From contig JAEWBI010000053.1 in the NCBI GenBank assembly GCA_023391185.1, positions 1 to 44,097 of the forward strand: DNA of 44,097 bases, read 5' to 3'. The first letter of the stretch is position 1. Each line of letters starts with the position of its first letter. The notes under the pieces were generated by a model, which made no database searches, had not been told where the DNA came from, and was given only the letters and a program-made list of their open reading frames with translations. Source of the DNA: Bacillota bacterium. GTDB lineage: Bacteria > Bacillota_I > Bacilli_A > RF39 > UBA660. Position numbers and translations under genes: made by a program. This document shows, piece after piece, positions 23,981-32,305 of the stretch.

Positions 23981-24979
23981 ATGGAATTATTTGAGAATTA
24001 TGATAGAAGAATTAAAAAGATAGAAGAAGTTCTAAAAGAAAATGATATTAAAGACTTGGAAGAAGCAAAACAAATTTGCTTAGATAAAGGATTTAATCCA
24101 TATGAAATAGTAAAAGGGATTCAAACAATATGTTTTGAAGATGCATGCTGGGCTTATACATTAGGTGCTGCTTTAGCTATTAAAAAAGGTTGTAAAACAG
24201 CAAGTGAAGCTGCAAAAGTAATTGGTGAAGGGCTACAAGCATTTTGTTTACCTGGAAGTGTTGCTGATGATAGAAATGTTGGATTAGGTCATGGTAATTT
24301 AGGTGCTATGCTTTTATCAGAAGATACTGAATGCTTTGCATTTTTAGCAGGACATGAATCTTTTGCAGCTGCAGAAGGAGCAATTGGAATAGCTAAATCA
24401 GCTAATAAAGTTAGAAAAAATAAACTTAGAGTAATTTTGAATGGTCTTGGAAAAGATGCTGCTCAAATAATCTCTAGAATAAATGGATTTACATATGTTC
24501 AAACAAAATTTGATTATTACAGTGGAAAACTAGAGATAGTAAACGAAATTGCTTATTCAGATGGTGAGAGAAGTAAAGTTAGATGCTATGGTGCAGATGA
24601 TGTTCGTGAAGGCGTTTCTATCATGCACATGGAAAATGTAGATGTTTCTATTACTGGAAATTCTACAAATCCAACAAGATTCCAACATCCAGTAGCAGGA
24701 ACATATAAAAAAGAAAGACTTGAACAAAATAAAAAGTATTTCTCTGTTGCTTCAGGTGGTGGAACAGGTAGAACTCTTCATCCTGATAATATGGCAGCTG
24801 GTCCTGCTTCATACGGTATGACAGACACTATGGGTAGAATGCACAGTGATGCTCAGTTCGCAGGAAGTTCATCAGTGCCAGCTCATGTTGAAATGATGGG
24901 TTTTGTAGGTATGGGAAACAACCCAATGGTTGGAGCTACAGTATCAATTGCTGTTGCTGTAGAAGAAAGTATGAAATAG
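23981..24979 (+). CDS. GGGtGRT protein
   Basis: The 332-residue protein contains S-G-G-G-T-G-R-T-L-H-P (about residues 257-267), the motif that names the family, with a Gly/Met-rich end. It is a strongly conserved soluble protein of anaerobic bacteria and archaea of unknown activity. It is always found, as far as I recall, beside the NifU-like partner, as here. Conserved Cys, His and Asp residues (for example H-E-S-F-A-A-A-E-G) suggest an enzyme. GGAGGTAACC precedes the ATG. Codon use and the strong binding site suggest high expression. Confidence 0.9.
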   Translation: MELFENYDRRIKKIEEVLKENDIKDLEEAKQICLDKGFNPYEIVKGIQTICFEDACWAYTLGAALAIKKGCKTASEAAKVIGEGLQAFCLPGSVADDRNVGLGHGNLGAMLLSEDTECFAFLAGHESFAAAEGAIGIAKSANKVRKNKLRVILNGLGKDAAQIISRINGFTYVQTKFDYYSGKLEIVNEIAYSDGERSKVRCYGADDVREGVSIMHMENVDVSITGNSTNPTRFQHPVAGTYKKERLEQNKKYFSVASGGGTGRTLHPDNMAAGPASYGMTDTMGRMHSDAQFAGSSSVPAHVEMMGFVGMGNNPMVGATVSIAVAVEESMK

Positions 24980-25000
24980 TAGATTAAACTACTATTTTTT
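24975..25000 (+). terminator. Terminator of the GGGtGRT operon
   Basis: AATAGTAG (24975-24982), ATTAAA, CTACTATT (24989-24996) and T-run; overlaps the stop codon. Confidence 0.8.
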
Positions 25001-25033
25001 ATTTTATTTTTGTATTCAAATTAACTATTATAA

Positions 25034-25042
25034 TGTTATAAT
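25034..25042 (+). promoter_or_regulatory. Extended -10 promoter of mgtE
   Basis: TGTTATAAT precedes the start by 32 bases. There is no room for an M-box riboswitch. Confidence 0.6.
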
Positions 25043-25074
25043 GATTATGCTAGAAATAGTAAAGGAGTGATTTT

Positions 25075-26412
25075 ATGTTAGAAAAAATTATAGAACTAGT
25101 TGAAACAGAAGATTATAAGAGATTAAAGTTAGAAATAACTAACTTAAATGAAGCTGATATTGCAGAAATAATTGAAGATATAGATGACAAAGAGAAACAA
25201 GTAAAGGTTTTTAGGCTACTTCCAAAGGATATTGCTGCTGATACATTCGCTAATTTACCTTTAGATATTCAACAAGAACTTATAACTTTATTATCAATGA
25301 AGGAAGCAGGTTCAATAATTGATAATTTGGATTCAGATGATGCTGCCGATTTAATAGATGAGATGCCAGCTAATATAGTCACCAAATTACTAGCTAATAC
25401 AACTCCGGAAACAAGAAAGGATATTAATTACTTACTTAAATATCCAGTTAATTCTGCTGGCTCAATAATGAATATTGATTTTTTTGATTTAAAGGCTGAT
25501 CTTACAATCGAAGAAGCAATCATTAAACTTAGAAGAGAAGGAAAAGAAAAAGAAGCAATTGATACTTGCTTTGTTTTGAATAAAAATCGTCAACTAGTAG
25601 GGACAATTGAACTTAGAGAATTATTATTTAATCCTTCAGATATAAAAATTGAAGAAATAATGGACGATAGAATAATTTATACACATACATTAGAAGATCA
25701 AGAAGAGGTTGCTAAACAGTTTTCAAAGTATGACCTAACTCTGATGCCAGTTGTTGATAGAGAAGAAAGACTTGTTGGTGTAATTACAATCGATGATGTT
25801 ATTGATGTTATTGAAGAAGAAACAACTGAAGATATTGAGAAGATGGCCGGTATTAATCCAACAGATAAGCCATATATGAAAACTGGAATATTTGAAACTT
25901 ATAAAAAAAGAATGCCTTGGTTATTAATTTTAATGTTCTCTGCAACTTTTACAGGAACTATAATACAATCATATCAGGATGCACTAGCCACATATGTTGT
26001 TCTTACTGCTTTTATTCCAATGTTCATGAATACTGGTGGTAATGCAGGAAATCAGACCTCAGTAACTGTTATTCGTGGAATATCTTTAAACGAAATTGAG
26101 TTTAGTGATTTATTTAAGATAATGTGGAAAGAGTTTAGAATTGCTATTTTGGCTGGAGTAACTTTGTCAGCAGCAAATTTTGTTAAACTATTAATTGTTG
26201 ATAGGGTATCTGTACCAGTAGCGGCTGTAGTTTCACTAACATTAATAGTTACAGTTACTTTTGCTAAAATAGTAGGATGTATGCTTCCTATGTGTGCAAA
26301 GAAAATTGGATTAGATCCAGCTGTAATGGCAAGTCCTTTCATTACAACAATTGTAGATGCTATATCATTAATAACATATTTTAATATAGCTACATTTATA
26401 CTAGGCTTATAG
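25075..26412 (+). CDS. mgtE: Magnesium transporter MgtE
   Basis: The 445-residue protein has the complete MgtE order: N domain of helical repeats (about 1-125, with D-D-A-A-D-L-I-D-E-M-P), two CBS domains (about 130-250), a plug helix and five membrane segments (about 280-445) with the M-N-T-G-G-N-A-G-N-Q signature and a C-terminal D-P-A-V-M-A-S-P-F-I-T-T-x-x-D region that lines the Mg2+ pore. MgtE is a Mg2+-gated channel: CBS and N domains close it at high cytosolic Mg2+. With mgtA 3 kb upstream, the cell has both an active pump and a channel for Mg2+. AAAGGAG precedes the ATG. Confidence 0.96.
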   Translation: MLEKIIELVETEDYKRLKLEITNLNEADIAEIIEDIDDKEKQVKVFRLLPKDIAADTFANLPLDIQQELITLLSMKEAGSIIDNLDSDDAADLIDEMPANIVTKLLANTTPETRKDINYLLKYPVNSAGSIMNIDFFDLKADLTIEEAIIKLRREGKEKEAIDTCFVLNKNRQLVGTIELRELLFNPSDIKIEEIMDDRIIYTHTLEDQEEVAKQFSKYDLTLMPVVDREERLVGVITIDDVIDVIEEETTEDIEKMAGINPTDKPYMKTGIFETYKKRMPWLLILMFSATFTGTIIQSYQDALATYVVLTAFIPMFMNTGGNAGNQTSVTVIRGISLNEIEFSDLFKIMWKEFRIAILAGVTLSAANFVKLLIVDRVSVPVAAVVSLTLIVTVTFAKIVGCMLPMCAKKIGLDPAVMASPFITTIVDAISLITYFNIATFILGL

Positions 26413-26434
26413 GTAGGATTTTTCCTACTTTTTT
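26413..26434 (+). terminator. Terminator of mgtE, abutting the next promoter
   Basis: GTAGGA (26413-26418), TTTT, TCCTAC (26423-26428), then six T. The stop codon ends at the base before the stem; the next gene's extended -10 starts with the last T of the run. Confidence 0.85.
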
Positions 26435-26442
26435 GTTATAAT
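26434..26442 (+). promoter_or_regulatory. Extended -10 (TGTTATAAT) fused to the terminator
   Basis: The -10 at 26437-26442 begins three bases after the T-run of the mgtE terminator and is 16 bases from the ATG at 26459. Confidence 0.65.
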
Positions 26443-26458
26443 GTATATAGGTGATAAT

Positions 26459-26920
26459 ATGGGAAAAACTGAGTGGTATGAAGGAAAAGAAGGCAGAGCT
26501 GAACACCTAGTTTATTTAAGTTCAGAGGCAAAAGAACTGGAAAAACTTTTAAGTGGTGAAAAGAAAATGATAATTAGGGGTGCAGCAGGGAAAAAATGTC
26601 CATTAGGTGGAAGAGCAAAGGTTAATGATATAGTATATTTTGTTGAAACTGGTGGAGATTTGATTGTTACACATAAAGGCATAATTTCTAAAGCAATAGA
26701 AAGCGAAAAAATGACTCCTGACGAATCTCAATTATTTATAGAAAAGTATAAAAATGAATTAAGCTTATCAAAGAAACAGTATGAAAGATGGAATGGGAAA
26801 AAGTTTTTAGCTGTGTTTGAGATAACTGATGTTGTCGAAATTGCTCCATTTAAATATAATAGAGAAAGTAATATGGATGATTGGATTATTACAGATGATA
26901 TCAATAAAATTAAAGTTTAA
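26459..26920 (+). CDS. Probable PUA-like (ASCH/EVE-type) small protein
   Basis: The 153-residue protein contains I-I-R-G-A-A-G-K-K-C-P-L-G-G-R-A-K-V-N-D-I-V-Y-F-V-E, G-D-L-I-V-T-H-K-G-I-I-S-K-A and F-L-A-V-F-E-I-T-D-V. The order 'K-x-G-D-x-V-Y-F', 'I-x-A' and 'E-I-x-D-V' resembles PUA-superfamily domains of the ASCH or EVE type, which bind RNA or modified bases. This is a similarity by eye, not a firm family. The in-frame ATG at 26441 is ruled out because it overlaps the -10; AGGTGAT precedes ATG 26459. Monocistronic. Its function is unknown. Confidence 0.55.
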   Translation: MGKTEWYEGKEGRAEHLVYLSSEAKELEKLLSGEKKMIIRGAAGKKCPLGGRAKVNDIVYFVETGGDLIVTHKGIISKAIESEKMTPDESQLFIEKYKNELSLSKKQYERWNGKKFLAVFEITDVVEIAPFKYNRESNMDDWIITDDINKIKV

Positions 26921-27047
26921 ACTTATATAGATAATAAATTTTGTATAAGAATAGGTGAAAAAAATAGTCTTTTTATAAACAAGACACTTTAAATAAATTA
27001 GGAAAGTTAGCATAAAATTTGATTTTTTATAAAAAAATTGATATAGT

Positions 27048-27053
27048 TATAGT
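27048..27053 (+). promoter_or_regulatory. -10 box (TATAGT) of the small gene
   Basis: TATAGT ends 15 bases before ATG 27069, with AGGTGAT between, the same layout as at 26437-26459 and 33365-33386. The -35 is weak. Confidence 0.45.
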
Positions 27054-27068
27054 ATGGTAGGTGATCAT

Positions 27069-27146
27069 ATGAAGAAGATTAAAAAACAGATTCGTAGGGA
27101 CTTAAGTGAGATTTTAAGTGAAGAAGCTATAAGAGAAGAAAATTAA
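27069..27146 (+). CDS. 25-residue charged peptide
   Basis: ATG at 27069 follows AGGTGATC and runs to TAA at 27144-27146. The peptide MKKIKKQIRRDLSEILSEEA plus five residues has a basic first half and an acidic second half, as in an amphipathic charged helix. The next gene starts 21 bases downstream, so it could be a leader peptide or a true small protein. No hydrophobic segment. Supported by the start signal only, without homologues to compare. Confidence 0.4.
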   Translation: MKKIKKQIRRDLSEILSEEAIREEN

Positions 27147-27167
27147 TTAGAAGAGAAGTAATTTTTT

Positions 27168-27701
27168 ATGGGTAAGAAAATAGTATATATAATTCAAGCA
27201 CATACAGGTACTATACCTGCTAAAGTTATAAGATTAGTGACAAGGTATAAATATAGTCATGTTATGATATCATTGGACTCGGATTTTTCGAAAATGTATA
27301 GTTTTGGTAGAAGAACTTTAAATAATCCCCTAAATAGTGGTTTTATAATAGAGGCAAAAAATAGTAATTTTTTTAGGAAATTTCAAAATACAGAATGTAA
27401 GATATATAAACTTACTGTTGATGAAGATAAGTACATAGTTCTAAAACAATTATTAGATGAGTATGAGAAAAATCCAAAAGCATATCAATATGATATAATT
27501 GGCCTTGTTTTGAGATTTTTCAAAATAAGAATACGTCGTAAAAATCATTATGTATGCAGTCAGTTTGTAGCTGAGGTTATAGATAAAAGTTATATTTATA
27601 AATTTAAAAAGCCAATTGAATCAATTGAACCAAAAGATTTTGATTATATACCAAACAAAGAAATAATGTATATAGGAAAATTAAAAGAATATAATGTTTA
27701 A
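27168..27701 (+). CDS. Permuted papain-like (NlpC/P60/YiiX-type) amidase or peptidase
   Basis: The protein has 177 residues. Y-S-H-V-M-I (His31) lies near the N-terminus and H-Y-V-C-S-Q-F-V-A-E-V-I (Cys130) near residue 130; this His-before-Cys order is that of circularly permuted NlpC/P60 proteins such as YiiX and LRAT-like acyltransferases. It lacks a signal peptide, so it acts in the cytosol on an amide, thioester or lipid-linked substrate not identifiable here. AGAAG before ATG is weak, so translation may depend on the preceding small frame. A strong terminator follows. Confidence 0.75.
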   Translation: MGKKIVYIIQAHTGTIPAKVIRLVTRYKYSHVMISLDSDFSKMYSFGRRTLNNPLNSGFIIEAKNSNFFRKFQNTECKIYKLTVDEDKYIVLKQLLDEYEKNPKAYQYDIIGLVLRFFKIRIRRKNHYVCSQFVAEVIDKSYIYKFKKPIESIEPKDFDYIPNKEIMYIGKLKEYNV

Positions 27702-27721
27702 ACTAGCTTTGCTAGTTTTTT
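27700..27721 (+). terminator. Terminator abutting the ABC-transporter promoter
   Basis: AAACTAGC (27700-27707), TTT, GCTAGTTT (27711-27718) and T-run to 27721. TTGACA of the next promoter starts two bases later, at 27723. Confidence 0.85.
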
Positions 27722-27722
27722 G

Positions 27723-27778
27723 TTGACAAAAAATAGGATGATGGTATAATTTAATTGTACTAGTACAGATAGTACAGT
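27723..27778 (+). promoter_or_regulatory. Promoter with GntR/YtrA-type operator
   Basis: TTGACA (27723-27728) and TATAAT (27745-27750) are 16 bases apart, the strongest promoter in this part. The expected start (about 27757) lies in TGTACTAGTACA (27756-27767), a perfect 12-base palindrome. TAGTACAG is repeated directly at 27761 and 27770. A GntR regulator of YtrA type is the last gene of the operon; such regulators bind AGTGTA/GTAC-like palindromes and repress their own operon. Confidence 0.8.
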
Positions 27779-27788
27779 GGAGGTTAAT

Positions 27789-28685
27789 ATGATACGTATA
27801 GAAAATTTGTCAAAAAAATATGACAAAGACAATGTATTAAATAATTTAAATTGCTCTATTGAAGATAATTGTATTTATGGTTTAGTAGGTGCGAATGGGG
27901 CAGGAAAATCAACATTATTACGTTTAATAAATGGTATTTTTTTGCCAGATTCAGGTTCTATTTATATAGATGGAAACTTAATATACGATAATGATGAATT
28001 GAAACAAAATATGGTTTTTGTTCCAGATGATTTATTTTTTTATCAAGGCTATAGTTTGATGGATATGGCAGAATTTTATAATTCTATGTATAAAAATTTT
28101 GATATGGATTATTTAAAGGATTTAGCCAAAATATTGAAGTTAAATGTTAATGGTAAAATTAGTACATTTTCAAAAGGAATGAAAAGACAATGTGCATTAA
28201 TTTGTGCCTTTGCTACTAAAGCAAAATATATGTTTTTTGATGAAACATTTGATGGGATAGATCCTGTCATAAGAAATGTTATGAAGAAAATCATTGCTAA
28301 ACAAATGGAAGAGATTAATTGCACTATAGTAATGACTAGTCATAATCTTAGAGAGTTAGAAGATATTTGTGATAATTTAGGGTTACTTTATAAAGGTGGT
28401 ATTCTTTTTGAAAGTGATATTGATAGTTTAAAGACAAATATGATTAAAGTACAGGTTTCTTTAGATAGTGATTTTGACAAAAATGATTTTAAAGATATTA
28501 ATGTTTTGAATTTTAAGAAAATAGGCAGTGTAGCTACTTTAATAATTTGTGATGAAGATGGTACTAGTAAAAAGAAACTCGAAAAGAAAAAACCTATTAT
28601 TCTAGATATCATTCCATTAACATTAGAGGAAGTTTTTATATATGAAATGGAGGTATTAGGTTATGAATTTAATGAAGTCATTTAA
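27789..28685 (+). CDS. ABC transporter ATP-binding protein (YtrB-like)
   Basis: The 298-residue protein has Walker A G-A-N-G-A-G-K-S-T near residue 37, ABC signature F-S-K-G-M-K-R-Q (about 128), Walker B Y-M-F-F-D-E (about 150) and a T-S-H switch His. ATG 27789 follows GGAGG; a GTG at 27777 lies in the operator and is not the start. It overlaps the permease gene by 23 bases. With the permease and YtrA-type regulator it forms an operon like ytrABC of B. subtilis, which responds to cell-wall antibiotics acting on lipid II. The substrate here is unknown. Confidence 0.93.
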   Translation: MIRIENLSKKYDKDNVLNNLNCSIEDNCIYGLVGANGAGKSTLLRLINGIFLPDSGSIYIDGNLIYDNDELKQNMVFVPDDLFFYQGYSLMDMAEFYNSMYKNFDMDYLKDLAKILKLNVNGKISTFSKGMKRQCALICAFATKAKYMFFDETFDGIDPVIRNVMKKIIAKQMEEINCTIVMTSHNLRELEDICDNLGLLYKGGILFESDIDSLKTNMIKVQVSLDSDFDKNDFKDINVLNFKKIGSVATLIICDEDGTSKKKLEKKKPIILDIIPLTLEEVFIYEMEVLGYEFNEVI

Positions 28686-30732
28686 TAAAGCCTATTTTTT
28701 CCAAAATCTAAAAAAATCAAAGGGATTAATCATTTTTATGACGATATTAATACCAATTTTTACCACTATAATGTTACTTGCTTTATCTAGTAGAGATAGT
28801 GTAGTAATCACTGATTTGGAAACTATATCAGCTATAAGTATGGTTGGATTATTTATCTTTCCAGTACTTCTTTCTATTACTTTATTTTCTTATGTATTTA
28901 AAAAGAAAAGTGTAGATTTTATTAATTCAATGCCTATTAGTAAAAAGACAATCTTCATGACTAATACAATAGGTGGAATTATATTATTGTTTTTTACACT
29001 ATTAGTAACTTTATTACTAATAGTACTTGTAAGCATCTCATCAACAAACATCATTTTTGTTAAAGAAATATGCTTTGACTATTTAATTTATTGGTTTGTA
29101 GCTTATACTTTTGTATTTGCAGCAACTAATTTAGCAGTGGCGTTAAGTGGTAATATTGTTACAAGTTTAGCGGTGACAGCCTTATTACTATTCTTTATGC
29201 CTTTCTTATTTAGTTATTCTACAATTTATTATACTAATACAATAAGTACTAATCTAATGGTTAAATGTGAGGATGAATTATGTCTTCCAGATTATTATAA
29301 TTGTTATGATAATAAGGAATGCCAAATCAATAAAGGTTTAAATACATATTATGTTCAAGGGAATATAGAAAAAAAGACATCATACACAATTCCTTATGAA
29401 ATTTTTTCAAATATATTTTTTGCCTATAATCATAATCAAGGTATATATAATTTAGTTAGTATAATAAAAACAATTATATTAGGCTTAACTTATTTTGGAC
29501 TAGGTTTATATGCTTTCCTTCACAGAAAAATGGAAGTGTGTGAAACATCATTCAAAAGCTTTAACTTGCATCTTTTTATTAAAGGCTTAACGTTAATGCC
29601 AATAGTATTAATACTTTATGAAATAATAGATTCTTCAAATGTAGGATTATTAATATTTATTGCGCTAATTGTAACATATTATTTTGTCTTTGATTTGATT
29701 ACAAGAAAAAGTATTTTTAACCTAAAAAAATCTTTAATTGCTCTTTTTATTACAGTAATTGTTTGGAGTTCATATGCATTTCTTGTTAATGATACAGGTT
29801 TATTTAAAAGATCAATTGATACTATAAGAATAAATAGTACTGATGTTTCATCTGTAAAGATAAATAATCTTGATACTAATTCATTAAGTATTGATTCAGA
29901 TTATTATGAAGATAGAGATTTAATCAATTTAGTACTAAATTACGCATATGGTACTGAATATAGATTAGATTCTAATTCTAGTTATTCTTCTTTCGCATTT
30001 GCAATTAAATTAGAAAATGGTAAAGAATATAATGTAAATATAGCTATACCAGAAAAAAAATATAATGACTTTATTAAGCAACTTTCAAAGGTATCAACAG
30101 TGGCTGATAAGGTTAGAAATTTTAATTATGATAATACTATAGCAGTATATATAAATAATGAATATGTTACTGATAAAGATTTAATTTCACTAATTGAAGA
30201 TAGTGCAAGTTTAATTACTTCAACAGATTATTATAACAACCTTTCAGTAAATAGTTTCTTTGGAAGTACATACTTATATACATATCAAAATAATAATATA
30301 GTTAGGTATGATATAAATGGGCTTATAAATAATGAGATAATTAATTATATGGCAGATAGAGAAAATGAAAAGTTACAAGATGCTCTATCAATTAAATTTA
30401 ATAATGATACATTCTATATTAATATAAATTATTTTGACTCTGATTTATATAATAGTGATAATTATTCACATTATATAGTTGATAATATGTCGAAAGAGTT
30501 GTATGATTTTGCCTGTGAATATGGCACAGAAAATTTTGATTCAACAAAACCATATGCAATAATTTCTTATAATTACAGTATGACTGGATTATACAGGTTA
30601 TTCTATACAAATGAAGTAGAAAAACTTGAAAAATTATACAGTGATAAAAAAAGTGAGTTAGTTAATACAGATGAATATAAAGCATATTATCAAAGTACTA
30701 TAGATGGAATAAAGGAAAAGTATAATGATTAA
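28663..30732 (+). CDS. ABC-2 type permease with a large extracytoplasmic domain
   Basis: The 689-residue protein has an N-terminal membrane segment (about 18-40), a group of six or more helices up to about residue 385, and then about 300 residues without a clear membrane segment, rich in Asp, Asn, Ser and Tyr (N-S-T-D-V-S-S-V...). This last part is probably outside the cell, which differs from the short permeases YtrC/YtrD. A small Cys pair (C-E-D-E-L-C and C-Y-D-N-K-E-C) lies in a loop near residue 210-225. ATG 28663 is 9 bases from GGAGG inside the ATPase gene. It ends inside the regulator gene (overlap of 8 bases). Confidence 0.8.
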   Translation: MNLMKSFNKAYFFQNLKKSKGLIIFMTILIPIFTTIMLLALSSRDSVVITDLETISAISMVGLFIFPVLLSITLFSYVFKKKSVDFINSMPISKKTIFMTNTIGGIILLFFTLLVTLLLIVLVSISSTNIIFVKEICFDYLIYWFVAYTFVFAATNLAVALSGNIVTSLAVTALLLFFMPFLFSYSTIYYTNTISTNLMVKCEDELCLPDYYNCYDNKECQINKGLNTYYVQGNIEKKTSYTIPYEIFSNIFFAYNHNQGIYNLVSIIKTIILGLTYFGLGLYAFLHRKMEVCETSFKSFNLHLFIKGLTLMPIVLILYEIIDSSNVGLLIFIALIVTYYFVFDLITRKSIFNLKKSLIALFITVIVWSSYAFLVNDTGLFKRSIDTIRINSTDVSSVKINNLDTNSLSIDSDYYEDRDLINLVLNYAYGTEYRLDSNSSYSSFAFAIKLENGKEYNVNIAIPEKKYNDFIKQLSKVSTVADKVRNFNYDNTIAVYINNEYVTDKDLISLIEDSASLITSTDYYNNLSVNSFFGSTYLYTYQNNNIVRYDINGLINNEIINYMADRENEKLQDALSIKFNNDTFYININYFDSDLYNSDNYSHYIVDNMSKELYDFACEYGTENFDSTKPYAIISYNYSMTGLYRLFYTNEVEKLEKLYSDKKSELVNTDEYKAYYQSTIDGIKEKYND

Positions 30733-31078
30733 TTTGGATTATCAAAGTAGAACTTCAATTTATGAACAAATAATTAATCAAATTGAGAGATATGTAGCTT
30801 TAGGTATATATAAGCCAATGCAACAAATACCATCTGTTAGAGAACTGGCAGGCGATTTAGGTATAAATCCAAATACAGTAAAGAAGGCTTATTCTGAACT
30901 CGAAAAAAAAGGTGTTATCACAACTGTTTCTACAAAAGGAAGTTTTGTTTCTGAAAAAGTGGAAGATGTTGTAATAATGCAAATTAATCATGGTATCAAA
31001 GAAATTAAAAATATAATTTCATCGCTTGAACAACTAGGATTAACTAAAGAAGAAATAATTAAGAAAATAAAAAACTAG
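30725..31078 (+). CDS. GntR-family regulator, YtrA subfamily
   Basis: The 117-residue protein has a winged helix at residues about 10-75 (S-I-Y-E-Q-I-I-N-Q-I, Q-I-P-S-V-R-E-L-A, N-P-N-T-V-K-K-A-Y-S-E-L) and a short helical C-terminal arm for dimerisation without an effector domain, as in YtrA. It is the last gene of the ABC operon and overlaps the permease gene by 8 bases. It is expected to repress the promoter at 27723-27750 through the palindrome at 27756-27767. Position at the end of the operon differs from B. subtilis, where ytrA is first. Confidence 0.93.
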   Translation: MINLDYQSRTSIYEQIINQIERYVALGIYKPMQQIPSVRELAGDLGINPNTVKKAYSELEKKGVITTVSTKGSFVSEKVEDVVIMQINHGIKEIKNIISSLEQLGLTKEEIIKKIKN

Positions 31079-31095
31079 TTTACTACTAGTTTTTT
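31072..31095 (+). terminator. Terminator of the ABC operon
   Basis: AAACTAGT (31072-31079), TTACT, ACTAGTTT (31085-31092), then T. The stop codon lies in the stem. The following 180 bases to 31278 are AT-rich and show no further structure. Confidence 0.8.
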
Positions 31096-31278
31096 ATGTT
31101 ATACTTAATTTAGTAAAGAAACAACTTTACATTATTTTTCGAAAATATTACTATTCATTGTTTAAAATATTGGATTTTAAGTTTATTTAACTACAGTGTA
31201 AAATATTGAAATATATAAGTTAGAAAGGCTTTAATGCAACGTTTTAAAAATATGTAATATATTATAAAGAGGTGCAAT

Positions 31279-31593
31279 ATGGCGAGTTATAAAAAATTAG
31301 TTAGAGATAATATACCAGATATAATTAAAGAGAATGGCGAAGAACCAATTATAAGAATACTTGATAACGATGAATATTTAAATGAACTGAATACTAAGCT
31401 TTTAGAAGAAGTTAATGAATATTTGGATTCTGGTTCAATAGAAGAATTAGCTGATATTGAAGAGGTAATAATCGGAATACTAAATTCTAAGAATGTAACC
31501 CGTGAAGAATTAGAAACTATTAGACAAGAAAAAGTAAAAAAAAGAGGTGCCTTCAAATCAAAAATTTATTTAGAAGGTGTTAAATTTGATTAA
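31279..31593 (+). CDS. MazG/HisE-like NTP pyrophosphohydrolase
   Basis: The 104-residue protein begins Y-K-K-L-V-R-D-N-I-P-D-I-I and has L-L-E-E-V-N-E-Y (metal-binding Glu pair), E-E-L-A-D-I-E-E-V (second acidic helix) and R-E-K/Q-E-K-x-x-x-R-G-A-F. These are features of the all-alpha NTP pyrophosphatase group often annotated as phosphoribosyl-ATP pyrophosphohydrolase-like. As no his genes surround it, house-cleaning of NTPs is more likely than histidine biosynthesis. It overlaps the next gene, so both are coupled. GAGGTG precedes the ATG. Confidence 0.88.
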   Translation: MASYKKLVRDNIPDIIKENGEEPIIRILDNDEYLNELNTKLLEEVNEYLDSGSIEELADIEEVIIGILNSKNVTREELETIRQEKVKKRGAFKSKIYLEGVKFD

Positions 31594-32302
31594 TAAAATA
31601 TCAACAGACATGATTGCTCATAGAGGATTACATAATAATTTGATTCCTGAGAATAGTCTTACTGCTTTTAGAAAATGTATTGAAAGAAATATTCCTTTTG
31701 AGTTCGATATACATTTACTAAAAGATGGAACAATTATCGTTTTTCATGATGATAATTTAAAGCGAATGACTGGACTAGATAAATATTTAATCAATTGTGA
31801 TTATAAAGAAATAAGTGAACTTTACTTAAAGGGCACTAACGAAAAGATACCAACGCTTGATGAAGTTCTTGAACTTGTTGATGGCAAGGTACTGATTGAT
31901 ATTGAATTAAAATATGATCATAAAAGATACCTTTTAGAAAATAAATTATTAAAAAGACTAAATGATTATAAAGGTGAAGTTATACTTAAATCATTTGATT
32001 TTAAAACTGTTTTATATTTAAAAAAGCATACTAATTATAAAATTGGTCTTTTAATGTATGATATAAATAAGCATAAAAAAGAAACACTATGGATAGAAAG
32101 ATTTATTTTGAAACGTATAAATTTTCTAAAAATAGTGAATCCAGATTTTATTGCATGTGAGTTAAGTGCTCTTCCATTAGAAGATGTAAATAAATATAGA
32201 AAAAAAGGCCATGATGTTTATGTTTGGACAATTAAGACTAATGATGAGTTAGAAATAGCTAGAAAATATGGGGATTATTTCTTAGTTGAAAATATTATAT
32301 AA
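31586..32302 (+). CDS. Glycerophosphodiester phosphodiesterase
   Basis: The protein has about 238 residues and the GDPD pattern: H-R-G at about 13-15, P-E-N-S-L-T-A-F, then F-E-F-D-I-H-L-L-K-D-G (metal-binding Glu and Asp) and V-F-H-D (second His). It lacks a signal peptide, so it should hydrolyse cytosolic glycerophosphodiesters to glycerol 3-phosphate and an alcohol. The start is probably the TTG at 31586, properly spaced from AGAAGG; the in-frame GTG at 31577 is part of that binding site. It overlaps the end of the pyrophosphohydrolase gene by 8 bases. Confidence 0.92.
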   Translation: MINKISTDMIAHRGLHNNLIPENSLTAFRKCIERNIPFEFDIHLLKDGTIIVFHDDNLKRMTGLDKYLINCDYKEISELYLKGTNEKIPTLDEVLELVDGKVLIDIELKYDHKRYLLENKLLKRLNDYKGEVILKSFDFKTVLYLKKHTNYKIGLLMYDINKHKKETLWIERFILKRINFLKIVNPDFIACELSALPLEDVNKYRKKGHDVYVWTIKTNDELEIARKYGDYFLVENII

Positions 32303-32305
32303 AAT

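Noticed and set aside
25001..25074. M-box (Mg) riboswitch before mgtE, and likewise before mgtA at 19153-19212
   Set aside because: The predicted leaders are about 25 bases, far too short for a riboswitch.
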